Positions 19,849 to 32,087 of a stretch of DNA of 64,000 nucleotides are shown here, piece by piece. Both the position numbers and the translations under genes were made by a program. Origin of the DNA: Drosophila miranda (Eukaryota > Arthropoda > Insecta > Diptera > Drosophilidae); NCBI RefSeq assembly GCF_003369915.1, contig NW_022881614.1, positions 21,244,336 to 21,308,335 of the forward strand. The letters are read 5' to 3'. Under the pieces are notes generated by a model. It searched no databases. It worked only from the letters and a program-made list of their open reading frames with translations, and was not told where the DNA came from. Each line of letters begins with the position of its first letter. Position 1 is the stretch's first letter.

Positions 19849-20300
19849 AACGACCTTCTGCTGATTTCTGTTCGCCTGGGATCCCAGATTTGAAATTCTC
19901 GTTTTCCACCATTTTGAGCAGCCAAAGAAAATATGAAAAAACTGAAAAATAAAACTAAAAGAAATTTAAAAAAAAACTAGCGACTTTCTGCTGATTTCTG
20001 TTCGCCTGGTATCCCAGATTTGAAATTCTCGTTTTCCACCATTTTGAGCAGCCAAAGAAAATATGAAAAAACTGATAAAGAAATTTAAAAAAAACTAGCG
20101 ACTTTCTGCTGATTTCTGTTCGCCTGGTATCCCAGATTTGAAATTCTCGTTTTCCACCATTTTGAGCAGCCAAAGAAAATAAGAAAAAACTGAAAAAGAA
20201 ATTTAAAAAAAACTAGCGACTTTCTGCTGATTTCTGTTTGCCTGGTATCCCAGGTTTGAGATTCCCGTTTTTGGCTATTTGAGCGGTCACAAGTTGAAAG
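19849..20300. repeat. Central ~120-bp monomers of foldback unit 1
   Basis: Four head-to-tail monomers start CGACTTTCTGCTGATTTCTG (about 19849, 19978, 20096, 20216), separated by A-rich spacers; the last is divergent and partial. Equivalent monomers lie at about 23050-23170 plus 24303-24640 in unit 2 and 27390-27720 in unit 3, with different copy numbers. Confidence 0.8.
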
Positions 20301-20349
20301 TTGTACAAAAAAAAAAATTTTTTTACAGCAACTTTTGTTGTTTTTTTTG

Positions 20350-20810
20350 TTATTTGTGGCCCGATCTAGGCGTGCGTACTCGGAATAGCTTCCTTGAACT
20401 AATTCATTCCTTATCAAGGACCAAGGATCAAGGATATTTGCTACAGACATATATATCTTGTTTTCTCGCTTATTTGTGAGCCGATCTAGGCGTGCCACGG
20501 CCCTCCGGGATCAGAAAAATCTTCTTGATCCTTCGGTAAGGACTCCAGCAACCCCAACATTACACATTTTCTAGGCTATTTGTGGGACGATATAGGCGTG
20601 CGACGGCTTCCTTTGATCGGAAAAAAGTCCCTGATTCAATGGAGTCCTTATCAAGGATCAAGGACATTTTGCCCAATAAAAAATATTTATTTTTCTCCGC
20701 TATTTGTGAACCAATGTGGGCGTGCCACGTTGTTTTGTAATCTGGATAGTTTCCCCGGTAGAGGATACAGCAAGGATGGTTTTCCAATAATTTTATTTAT
20801 CATAACTTAG
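20350..20810. repeat. Right-arm 106-124-bp sub-repeats (TATTTGTG...GGCGTGC motif)
   Basis: Four direct sub-repeats begin at about 20351, 20471, 20577 and 20701. Each opens with TATTTGTGRVCCRATVTRGG and CGTGC, followed by a GATC- or TCGG-containing stretch and a copy of the imperfect palindrome TCCTTATCAAGGATCAAGGA. The same motifs occur inverted in the left arm (about 19495-19860). The partial fourth unit has five of them. Confidence 0.75.
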
Positions 20811-21344
20811 CTTAACATAAATAAATAAACAAGTGGAAAATATCTTATCTATTATATAAATGAATAGACGCGTATGTATATCCTTAAACCTAACAACGAT
20901 ATCTATCTAGATTGGTTTCCCGTGGTTTCGAAGGATCGAAGGATGACGATGGCTTGTTTGGTTCGGATCTTGCAAGGGGTGCGCTTCTGTCCTGCTGGGT
21001 TATTTCCGTGAACAAAAAATTCGGCTGCGGCGCTGGTAGCCGAAGAACCTGTGATCTAATCTAGACAGTTCGTTTGCAACATGTTCGGTGTATGAACTGG
21101 CACATCTACGAATATATACTGTATGGGGTTACTGGTTTAATTGAGATGAGATCGATTGTTGCGCGGGAATACATTGCGTTGCAATTGGTGCATTCCGCGT
21201 CCGCGGTCACACTGATTGGTATTTTTAGTATTTTCCAGTAGTTTGAAGACGCTTTATGGACTCACCCTCTTCTCCAATGCACCAATGTAGAAATCGTGTA
21301 GAAATGCCATTTACAGCCATGTCGCAGGACACATCGAATACTAA

Positions 21345-21812
21345 GGTCTCGCGCACACTATAGCTGAAAGCGGAGCTGAAATCGGAGCTGATAGCTGATT
21401 TATAAGCTCTGAAAAAACAAACACACTGCACCGGTGCAAGTGCGCACATTGCAGACTGAGCTGAGCTGAAGGCTGAAAAAGCTCGCTGAAATCAGCTCAG
21501 CTTAGTTTGATCGATCAAGCATGTTTGTTTTTTTAACAAGCTGATTGCTGATTTTGTTCAAGTGTATTGGTTCATAAGTGATCGAAAATGGGCTGCAAAA
21601 CATTGTTAAGCGAAATTACGGTTAACCCAGCGCTGGGGAATAAGCGGAATTATTAAAAATATTTGAATAATAGTTTTATTTCTATAATTTCTGGAAGGCG
21701 ATAAATTAAGCAAAAAAGTTTTATTATTTACCATTTTCATATGTCAATAATTAATATAATATACTATGTCCTCAAGTACAGAAAACGCTCGAAAGACATC
21801 ACAATGTTTAGC
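21345..21812. mobile_element. Truncated PIF/Harbinger-like element in unit 1
   Basis: Starts GGTCTCGCGCACACTATAG (one base different from the full element at 28963) and is cut at the unit 1 / unit 2 junction, so the right terminal repeat is missing. An equivalent truncated copy is at 25683-26150 in unit 2. Confidence 0.65.
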
Positions 21813-23175
21813 CATTTATTTAGCCATAATCCATTCGAAATGTACATACTTTTCCAGATGTGTTTTGTACAATCCCCCGCCCCCATTGAAATTGAAATAC
21901 ATAAACTAAAGAATTTTAATCTGCATTTTTGTTATATCGATTGTTAGTGGTTTAATTACTAACCATACAGAATATACTCGTAGGTGTGCCAGTTCATACA
22001 CAGGACGTGAGCCCACGCTGTTTTCTCCGCCTTTCCCGTCCGCTTGCCGTCGGTACCTCCTCCGCCGGTGATTCCGCCGTAGCTCCTCGCGCTCTCGGGA
22101 GGTCCAAGGGATGTGCTCTTGGTTGGACTGTGGCAGCCACTGGTTGTCCTGCTGCGGGTCATAGCCATTTTCGATTCACGCCCACGGGAAATAATGTCAG
22201 CAACCCTCCCATTCATACGCCGCCGAATCAAACGCTGGGATTCAGCTTTTGGATGCGTCAGTTAATCAGTATACATATGTAATTGTCGATAATTTTAAAA
22301 TATATCTTCCTTCACAGAGAACTTACGAGTATATACCCTACGCTTTGCCAAATCGAGCCGTACTCGATTTCCCCCTACCAGATGGAGTCCTATCCAAGCA
22401 TTATTCGAGACAGACCGAGGCCCATCCCAGCAGGACACTGGCGCACCCCTTGCAAGATCCGAACCCAACAAGCCATCGTCATCCTTCGATCTGGCCATCG
22501 ATAACAAGGACTTTGACTATGGAAACCAAGGGAGGAGGTAGATAGATATAGTTGTTGTTAGGTTTAAGGATATATGTATATATATATTTAGATAGTATAT
22601 GCAAATTTTTTCCACTTATTTATTTCTTTATACTAAGCTAAGTTTCGATGAATAAAACTATTGAAAAATCATCCTTGTATGGGGGATAAAACTAAATATT
22701 TTTGATGGGGAAAGTGTCCTTGATCCTTGATAAGGACTCCATTAAATCAGGGACATTTTTCCGTTCACAGGAAGCAGTCGCACGCCTATATCGGCCCACA
22801 AATAGCCTAGAAAACTAAATGTGTAATGTTGGGGTTGCTGGAGTCCTTACCTAAGGATCAAGGAGATTTGTTTAATCCCGGCGGGCAATGGCACGCAAAT
22901 ATCTTTAGCAAATATCCTTGACCCTTGGTCCTTGATACGGAATGCATTAGATCAAGAAAGCAATTTCGATCACAGGAAGCCGTCGCACATCCCGATCGGA
23001 CTAGAAATTGTGGAGAGAGAATTTCAAAGAAAAGAAAATTTTAAAAACCCAACGACCTTCTGCTGATTTCTGATCGCCTGGTATCCCAGATTTGAAATTC
23101 TCGTTTTCCACCATTTTGAGCAGCCAAAGAAAATATGAAAAAACTGGAAAATAAAACTAAAAGAAATTAAAAAAT

Positions 23176-24300
23176 AAACGAGGGGGAACGTTGTGAGTTG
23201 CTGCGGAGACCGCAACTCTACAGTTATACCCGATACTAAGTCAGTATGGCTCTCCTCCGGCAGACGCCGCTAATATTAAACGTCACGACAAGGAGAGAGA
23301 CAGAAAATCAGTCTGAGCGTGACGTCGGGGGCTGCGTAGCCAGTGCAAATTGATTTGTTCCTTTTGGCTATAAAAATTATCTGATCTGATCCAGATTCAG
23401 CAATCTGATAGACATGGTCATTATCTATGATTCTGCGTTTTTAGTTTTCTCGAATGTGCAATATTGTGGATGCAACAGATTTTCGTCCTTTGTGGGGGCG
23501 GAAAAGGGTCGGGCGAAATTCTGAGATATACGTTTTATAGTGAGATCTAACAGAAGTGCGGATACCAAATTTGGTTACTCTAGCCTTAATAGTCTCTGAG
23601 ATTTGTGGATGCCCCAGATTTTCGTCCTTTGCGGGGCGGAAGGGGGTGTGGCGAAATTTGGACACGAAACGGTCAAGGTCCGATATCACAGGAGTGTGGA
23701 TACCAAATTTGGTTGCTCTGGCTCTTATAGGTTCTGAGATCCTTGAACTCATATTTTGCAATTGGCAAAGCCGACCATGAAACCTGTGTGTTAGAGAGAG
23801 ACAGAGCGAGAAAGAATGAAATTGTTTTCTTGATTCTGGCTATAATAATTATACGATCTGGTTGAGATTTTACACTCTAGAACATATAGTCATCCCCTAC
23901 GATTCTGCGTTTTTGGTTTTATCGTATCTTTAAAAATGTGGATGCCACAGATTTTCGTTCTTTGTGGAGGCGGAAGTGGGCGGGGCGAAGTTTTGAAATA
24001 TTTTTGTAGCAGTGACATATCACAGAAGTCTGGATCCAAAACATCGTTGCTCTAGATCTTATAGTCTTTGAGCACTAGGCGCTGAAGGGGACGGACGGAC
24101 GGACGGACGGACAGACGGACGGACGGACGGACGGACGGACAGACGGACAGACAGACAGGGCTCAATCGACTCGGCTATTGATGCTGATCAAGAATATATA
24201 TACTTTATGGGGTCGGAAACGATTCCTTCTGGACGTTACACACATCCACTTTTACCACAAATCTAATATACCCCAATACTCATTTTGAGTATCGGGTATA
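23176..24300. mobile_element. INE-1/DINE-1 Helitron-like element, copy 2 (within unit 2)
   Basis: Same structure as copy 1, with a longer uninterrupted GACG run (about 24090-24150). It is inserted in the A-rich spacer between central monomers of unit 2. It is of the subtype shared with copy 4 (43271), recognised by GGTTCTGAGATCCTTGAACT. Confidence 0.85.
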
Positions 24301-27300
24301 ACTAGCGACTTTCTGCTGATTTCTGTTCGCCTGGTATCCCAGATTTGAAATTCTCGTTTTCCACCATTTTGAGCAGCCAAAGAAAATATGAAAAAACTGA
24401 AAAATAAAACTAAAAGAAATTTAAAAAAAAAACTAGCGACTTTCTGCTGATTTCTGTTCGCCTGGTATCCCAGATTTGAAATTCTCGTTTTCCACCATTT
24501 TGAGCAGCCAAAGAAAATATGAAAAAACTGATAAAGAAATTTAAAAAAAACTAGCGACTTTCTGCTGATTTCTGTTTGACTGGTATCCCAGGTTTGAGAT
24601 TCCCGTTTTTGGCTATTTGAGCGGTCACAAGTTGAAAGTTGTACAACAAAAAAAATTTTTTTACAGCAACTTTTGTTGTTTTTTTTTGTTATTTGTGGCC
24701 CGATCTAGGCGTGCGTACTCGGAATAGCTTCCTTGAACTAATTCATTCCTTATCAAGGACCAAGGATCAAGGATATTTGCTACAGACATATATATCTTGT
24801 TTTCTCGCTTATTTGTGAGCCGATCTAGGCGTGCCACGGCCCTCCGGGATCAGAAAAATCTTCTTGATCCTTCGGTAAGGACTCCAGCAACCCCAACATT
24901 ACACATTTTCTAGGCTATTTGTGGGACGATATAGGCGTGCGACGGCTTCCTTTGATCGGAAAAAAGTCCCTGATTCAATGGAGTCCTTATCAAGGATCAA
25001 GGACATTTTGCCCAATAAAAAATATTTATTTTTCTCCGCTATTTGTGAACCAATGTGGGCGTGCCACGTTGTTTTGTAATCTGGATAGTTTCCCCGGTAG
25101 AGGATACAGCAAGGATGGTTTTCCAATAATTTTATTTATCATAACTTAGCTTGACATAAATAAATAAACAAGTGGAAAATATCTTATCTATTATATAAAT
25201 GAATAGACGCGTATGTATATCCTTAAACCTAACAACGATATCTATCTAGATTGGTTTCCGTGGTTTCGAAGGATCGAAGGATGACGATGGCTTGTTTGGT
25301 TCGGATCTTGCAAGGGGTGCGCTTCTGTCCTGCTGGGTTATTTCCGTGAACAAAAAATTCGGCTGCGGCGCTGGTAGCCGAAGAACCTGTGATCTAATCT
25401 AGACAGTTCGTTTGCAACATGTTCGGTGTATGAACTGGCACATCTACGAATATATACTGTATGGGGTTACTGGTTTAATTGAGATGAGATCGATTGTTGC
25501 GCGGGAATACATTGCGTTGCAATTGGTGCATTCCGCGTCCGCGGTCACACTGATTGGTATTTTTAGTATTTTCCAGTAGTTTGAAGACGCTTTATGGACT
25601 CACCCTCTTCTCCAATGCACCAATGTAGAAATCGTGTAGAAATGCCATTTACAGCCATGTCGCAGGACACATCGAATACTAAGGTCTCGCGCACACTATA
25701 GCTGAAAGCGGAGCTGAAATCGGAGCTGATAGCTGATTTATAAGCTCTGAAAAAACAAACACACTGCACCGGTGCAAGTGCGCACATTGCAGACTGAGCT
25801 GAGCTGAAGGCTGAAAAAGCTCGCTGAAATCAGCTCAGCTTAGTTTGATCGATCAAGCATGTTTGTTTTTTTAACAAGCTGATTGCTGATTTTGTTCAAG
25901 TGTATTGGTTCATAAGTGATCGAAAATGGGCTGCAAAACATTGTTAAGCGAAATTACGGTTAACCCAGCGCTGGGGAATAAGCGGAATTATTAAAAATAT
26001 TTGAATAATAGTTTTATTTCTATAATTTCTGGAAGGCGATAAATTAAGCAAAAAAGTTTTATTATTTACCATTTTCATATGTCAATAATAAATATAATAT
26101 ACTATGTCCTCAAGTACAGTAAACGCTCGAAAGACATCACAATGTTTAGCCATTTATTTAGCCATAATCCATTCGAAATGTACATACATTTCCAGATGTG
26201 TTTTGTACAATCCCCCGCCCCCATTGAAATTGAAACACATAAACTAAAGAATTTTAATCTGCATTTTTGTTATTTCGATTATTAGTGGTTTAATTACTAA
26301 CCATACAGAATATACTCGTAGGTGTGCCAGTTCATACACAGGACGTGAGCCCACGCTGTTTTCTCCGCCTTTCCCGTCCGCTTGCCGTCGGTACCTCCTC
26401 CGCCGGTGATTCCGCCGTAGCTCCTCGCGCTCTCGGGAGGTCCAAGGGATGTGCTCTTGGTTGGACTGTGGCAGCCACGGGTTGTCCTGCTGCGGGTCAT
26501 AGCCATTTTCGATTCACGCCCAAAGGAGAAATAATGTCAGCAACCCTCCCATTCATACGCCGCCGAATCAAACGCTGGGATTCAGCTTCGAGCCGCGTAA
26601 GTTAATCAGTATACATATGTAATTGTCGATAATTTTAAAATATATCTTCCTTCACAGAGAACTTACGAGTATATACCCTACGCTTTGCCAAATCGAGCCG
26701 TACTCGATTTCCCCCTACCAGATGGAGTCCTATCCAAGCATTATTAGAGACAGACCGAGGCCCATCCCAGCAGGACACAAGCGCACCCCTTGCAAGATCC
26801 GAACCCAACAAGCCATCGTCATCCTTCGATCTGGCCATCGATAACAAGGACTTTGACTATGGAAACCAAGGGAGGAGGTAGATAGATATAGTTGTTGTTA
26901 GGTTTAAGGATATATGTATATATATATTTAGATAGTATATGCAAATTTTTTCCACTTATTTATTTCTTTATACTAAGCTAAGTTTCGATGAATAAAACTA
27001 TTGAAAAATCATCCTTGTATGGGGGATAAAACTAAATATTTTTGATGGGGGAAAGTGTCCTTGATCCTTGATAAGGACTCCATTAAATCAGGGACATTTT
27101 TCCGATCACAGGAAGCAGTCGCACGCCTATATCGGCCCACAAATAGCCTAGAAAACTAAATGTGTAATGTTGGGGTTGCTGGAGTCCTTACCGAAGGATC
27201 AAGGAGATTTGTTTAATCCCGGCGGGCAATGGCACGCAAATATCTATAGAAAATATCCTTGACCCTTGGTCCTTGATACGGAATGCATTAGATCAAGAAA

Positions 27301-28962
27301 GCAATTTCGATCACAGGAAGCCGTCGCACATCCCGATCGGACTAGAAATTGTGGAGAGAGAATTTCAAAGAAAAGAAATTTTTAAAAACCCAACGACCTT
27401 CTGCTGATTTCTGTTCGCCTGGTATCCCTGATTTGAAATTCTCGTTTTCCACCATTTTGAGCAGCCAAAGAAAATATGAAAAAACTGAAAAATAAAACTA
27501 AAAGAAATTTAAAAAAAAACTAGCGACTTTCTGCTGATTTCTGTTCGCCTGGTATCCCAGATTTGAAATTCTCGTTTTCCACCATTTTGAGCAGCCAAAG
27601 AAAATATGAAAAAACTGAAAAAGAAATTTAAAAAAAACTAGCGACTTTCTGCTGATTTCTGTTTGCCTGGTATCCCAGGTTTGAGATTCCCGTTTTTGGC
27701 TATTTGAGCGGTCACAAGTTGAAAGTTGTACAACAACAAACATTTTTTTACAGCAACTTTTGTTGTTTTTTTTGTTATTTGTGGCCCGATCTAGGCGTGC
27801 GTACTCGGAATAGCTTCCTTGAACTAATTCATTCCTTATCAAGGACCAAGGATCAAGGATATTTGCTACAGACATATATATCTTGTTTTCTCGCTTATTT
27901 GTGAGCCGATCTAGGCGTGCCACGGCCCTCCGGGATCAGAAAAATCTTCTTGATCCTTCGGTAAGGACTCCTGCAACCCCAACATTACACATTTTCTAGG
28001 CTATTTGTGGGACGATATAGGCGTGCGACGGCTTCCTTTGATCGGAAAAAAGTCCCTGATTCAATGGAGTCCTTATCAAGGATCAAGGACATTTTGCCCA
28101 ATAAAAAATATTTATTTTTCTCCGCTATTTGTGAACCAATGTGGGCGTGCCACATTGTTTTGTAATCTGGATAGTTTCCCCGGTAGAGGATACAGCAAGG
28201 ATGGTTTTCCAATAATTTTATTTATCATAACTTAGCTTAACATAAATAAATAAACAAGTGGAAAATATCTTATCTATTATATAAATGAATAGACGCGTAT
28301 GTATATCCTTAAACCTAACAACGATATCTATCTAGATTGGTTTCCCGTGGTTTCGAAGGATCGAAGGATGACGATGGCTTGTTTGGTTCGGATCTTGCAA
28401 GGGGTGCGCTTCTGTCCTGCTGGGATAGGGCTCGGTCTGTCTCGACTACGCCTCGGTAATGCTTGGTAATGCTGGATGGAGTCCTACATCTGGTAGGGGG
28501 AAATCGAATACGACTCGGTTTGTGGCAAAGCGTAGGGTACATACTCGTAAGTTCTCTGTGAAGGAAGAGATCATTTAAAATAATCATTATGATTCGGCGG
28601 CTTATGAACTGGGGGGGTTATTTCCGTGAACAAAAAATTCGGCTGCGGCGCTGGTAGCCGAAGAACCTGTGATCTAATCTAGACAGTTCGTTTGCAACAT
28701 GTTCGGTGTATGAACTGGCACATCTACGAACATATACTGTATGGGGTTACTGGTTTAATTGAGATGAGATCGATTGTTGCGCGGGAATACATCGCGTTGC
28801 AATTGGTGCATTCCGCGTCCGCGTTCACACTGATTGGTATTTTTAGTATTTTCCAGTAGTTTGAAGACGCTTTATGGACTCACCCTCTTCTCCAATGCAC
28901 CAATGTAGAAATCGTGTAGAAATGCCATTTACAGCCATGTCGCAGGACACATCGAATACTAA

Positions 28963-29810
28963 GGGCTCGCGCACACTATAGCTGAAAGCGGAGCTGAAAT
29001 CGGAGCTGATAGCTGATTTATAAGCTCTGAAAAAACAAACACACTGCACCGGTGCAAGTGCGCACATTGCAGACTGAGCTGAGCTGAAGGCTGAAAAAGC
29101 TCGCTGAAATCAGCTCAGCTTAGTTTGATCGATCAAGCATGTTTGTTTTTTCAACAAGCTGATTGCTGATTTTGTTCAAGTGTATTGGTTCATAAGTGAT
29201 CGAAAATGGGCTGCAAAACATTGTTAAGCGAAATTACGGTTAACCCAGCGCTGGGGAATAAGCGGAATTATTAAAAATATTTGAATAATAGTTTTATTTC
29301 TATAATTTCTGGAAGGCGATAAATTAAGCAAAAAAGTTTTATTATTTACCATTTTCATATGTCAATAATAAATATAATATACTATGTCCTCAAGTACAGT
29401 AAACGCTCGAAAGACATCACAATGTTTATTATTATACAAAATAAATTTTAATTGAAAAATGTAATAATAATTCGTAAAATAAAAGTAATACGAATACAAA
29501 CTCAACGGAAATGTGGTTAAAATACACGGAATTTAAAAAAAAAAACGAAGAATACTTCCGTCTGGCTACTGTACGTGCTGTGAAGTAATAATTAATTAAA
29601 AATATAATAATAATAATTATAATGATAGTTATTGATGCCACTTAAGGAGATGGACAAGGGGAGGCAGTGGCTTTCAGCAGTCAGATCAGCCGACAATGTA
29701 CGCACCTGCAAGCTGATTCTGCCTGAAAAAAGCTCTCAGATCAGCTGAGCTTTCACTCCGATTTCAGCGCTGATTTCAGCTCCGCTTTCAGCTATAGTGT
29801 GCGCGAGCCC
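28963..29810. mobile_element. PIF/Harbinger-like DNA transposon, non-autonomous, 848 bp
   Basis: Perfect terminal inverted repeats of 39 bp begin GGGCTCGCGCACACTATAGC, flanked by TAA on both sides (28960-28962 and 29811-29813). A 3-bp TWA duplication and GGG-type termini point to PIF/Harbinger. The subterminal regions carry many copies of AGCTGA/TCAGCT, plausible transposase-binding sites. No transposase is encoded. Its right end adjoins the region inferred to be the thr promoter. Confidence 0.65.
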
Positions 29811-30284
29811 TAATTCATGATCAGTATCGAATTCCTGCTCGGTTGACTTCAAAATCTAAACGTCGGAAAAAGGCATGTAAAAAAAGAATAACGGAGGTTT
29901 TTTTAAACTGGTGCTTCTATGGGGCTTATATGAAAACAGGGCGAACATTTGGTAGAGAAGTTAGTGGAAATTGTTTAATCTTATTTTACAATCAATTCCA
30001 ATAGAAGGAATATTTAAAATTGTGTGGTGTTGTAGAAAATTGATTTATCAATCGGATAAAATTACGTTTTCAGAGCTGAGGGTCGTAGCTAGTAATATTA
30101 AACCAAATATTAAAATACGAGGAAATGTACAATGGAATCGTCAGTAGACTTACGGTATTTTTTGGTATATTTCTGAGGGCTGCCATAGATTTTATCCATA
30201 AGACCGCGATAGATCAGGTCACACTAAAACACACTCAAACGAAGCGAAGCGTTGGTAAAAAAGTGACAATAATGTCTGCCGATA
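29811..30284 (+). promoter_or_regulatory. Probable displaced thr promoter and 5'UTR
   Basis: Single-copy sequence lies between the PIF-like element and the 5' end of LINE B. It contains GGTATTTTTTGGTATATTT-like sequence near 30150-30170 and AGGTCACACT at 30216-30225, matching the Drosophila housekeeping core-promoter element (Ohler motif 1, YGGTCACACTR). The sequence then reaches ATG at 30272 within the 17-bp stretch also found at the thr start (6160-6176). The simplest reading is that this is the natural upstream region of thr, now about 24 kb downstream of the coding remnant. An unrelated gene's first exon is the alternative. Confidence 0.55.
30268..30284. repeat. 5' target-site duplication of LINE B (partner 6160-6176)
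   Basis: AATAATGTCTGCCGATA here equals the sequence following the tail of LINE A. LINE-specific sequence begins at 30285. Confidence 0.7.
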
Positions 30285-30498
30285 ACACTTCCTTTTCATC
30301 AGCGAGCGAGACCGGTCGTGTTTTTTCTTAACAGTCTGAAAGGTGACTTTTTCCAAGCAACAAAGGCTTAATTAAAAGTGATTGTAAAAATTGGATCATT
30401 GTTTATTTCATACAAATCTTCATCAATATATAAATTATTCCTCTTTTCATTTCCCAAAGGAGAGGTTAGTCTTTGGCAATCTGGTTAAACCAGCAAGT

Positions 30499-32085
30499 AT
30501 GGCGGACGCCGGTCACTCGGTGTCTGCCAAATTGAAACCCCCTGATCAGGTGGAAAAAAGCGGCAAAATTCAAACCCAAAAAACAATAGCAAAAAACTTC
30601 AGTGCTTTGTGTTCAGGTGTGAAAGAGGACATATTCGACAGCTTGACTAACGAAAAGTACCCAGCAAAAAAGATGCGCAAGGAACAAAAAAGCGACAACA
30701 CCAATACAGACATAAATAACAAAATGCTGATAGACGATGACAGTAACAAAATGGTGGAGGCTTCTGACGGTGTGACCGTTTACAATTCTCACACAAATGC
30801 CATAAATGCTTTTACTGGAAATACTGAAATGACTAAAACACTGAATAAAAATACTAATCCGATTATAAACCCATCAAATGTAGGTATCGAAAGAGAAACA
30901 GTGTTGTATAGTGAGTGCCACATCGGTGATGCGGCTGTACTAGTATCGACTAAGAACAGTACCATCTTCGAAAACAAAAACACCAAAAATGGCTTATTCT
31001 TTTTTGAAAAAATAAGACACCTTAAAATCAAAGGAATTAAAGAAATCGTAGCTCTTGCGCCTACACTATACAAGATTTATTTTAAGGTTTTCAGCGAAGC
31101 AAAAGATTTAGTTTTAAATGAGGAGTTACAATAAATGAATTTAGTGGTATTTATACCAAAAGACTATGTGGAATCCTATGGAGTAATTAAAGGGGTGCCC
31201 CTCGGTTTTTCTGAGCATGAAATTATGGATAATATTACTTCTAACATAAAAATTAAGTCAATTGAAAGATTAGCAAGAAGGCAGAAAATTACAACCGATG
31301 ACAACAACGAAACATTCAAGCTCATACCATTAGAAACAGTCAAAATTGGTTTTGAGGGTTCAGACATCTTAGAAAAGGTATCTCTTTTTGGGATATGTGG
31401 GATGAAAGTAAGCATATATGTTCCCAGAGTAAGGCAATGTTATAATTGTGGCAGACTTGGTCACACTTCGACCAGATGCAAATCAGCTAGGAGGTGCTAT
31501 AAATGCGGAGTCGAGGAGTGCAATGGTCTCAAGTGTATCCTTTGCAATGGGAAAAATCACTCAGCTAGGGACATACTGATGTGCCCAGTATGGAAAAAGG
31601 AGATGGACATTAACAAAATAATGACAATCAAAAAAATCGCGCGTAAGGAAGTGCTTAGCACTTACTCAATCCATCAAAATTTTTCGCTGTTAGATCATTA
31701 TGAAAAAAACTATCCAAAACTCGATATAAATGAGGAAAATGTTCAAAACAAAAACGTTAAAGCAAATGAAGTTTTAAAAAAACACAGTTATGCGAGCAGG
31801 TTAGTGCAGAGACCTTTGGTTCCTGCACAAAAACCCCACTATCACTTAGAATCATATACCAGCAATTCTAGTAATCACGTACCATTTTTTGAAAACAAAG
31901 AACTAAAAGAAAACAAATTTACCATTCAACAGATGGTTGACATGTTGTCTCGTTTAGTCGACTCAAATGATGTGTCACATCCATCAAAAAAAGTGACCAG
32001 TACAATTGATTACAATATGGAACATAATGCAGACAGAAAAATGAACAAACAGAGAGAAACGAACCTTGTTAAAACATCTAAATAA
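30499..32085 (+). pseudogene. I-clade LINE ORF1 (nucleic-acid-binding protein), copy B, one stop
   Basis: The 528-codon frame is broken by TAA at 31132-31134, where copy C reads AAA. The N-terminal half is Lys/Asn/Thr-rich. The second half has a zinc-knuckle array: CYNCGRLGHTSTRC, CYKCGVEECNGLKC and a third Cys/His cluster, as in I-factor ORF1, which packages the RNA in the ribonucleoprotein. A Lys-rich tail follows. It lies 2 bases upstream of the ORF2 start. Confidence 0.85.
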
Positions 32086-32087
32086 AT

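Larger units (their letters stand above)
18628..29428. repeat. Tandem array of three 3.2-kb foldback-like units
   Basis: Units are 18628-21812 (3,185 bp), 21813-26150 (4,338 bp including an INE-1 insertion) and 26151-29428 (3,278 bp). Each begins CATTTATTTAGCCATAATCC, and unit-unit junctions are identical, so the array grew by tandem duplication. Within a unit a left arm, a central run of about 120-bp monomers and a right arm follow; long parts of the right arm are the reverse complement of the left. Units 1 and 2 share a deletion of about 175 bp (near 21000 and 25338) that unit 3 and the partial unit at 44365 lack. No convincing protein frame spans the unit. Origin unknown; a foldback-type transposon or a composite is most likely. 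Confidence 0.8.

Noticed and set aside
19849..20300. CRISPR-like direct repeats
   Set aside because: Monomers are about 120 bp with A-rich spacers of similar sequence; this is a minisatellite in a eukaryotic genome.
30125..30331. Short gene starting MSADNTSFSSAS at 30272
   Set aside because: The ATG lies in the 17-bp target duplication, and what follows has the position and promoter motif of a LINE 5' end, so the reading frame is accidental.
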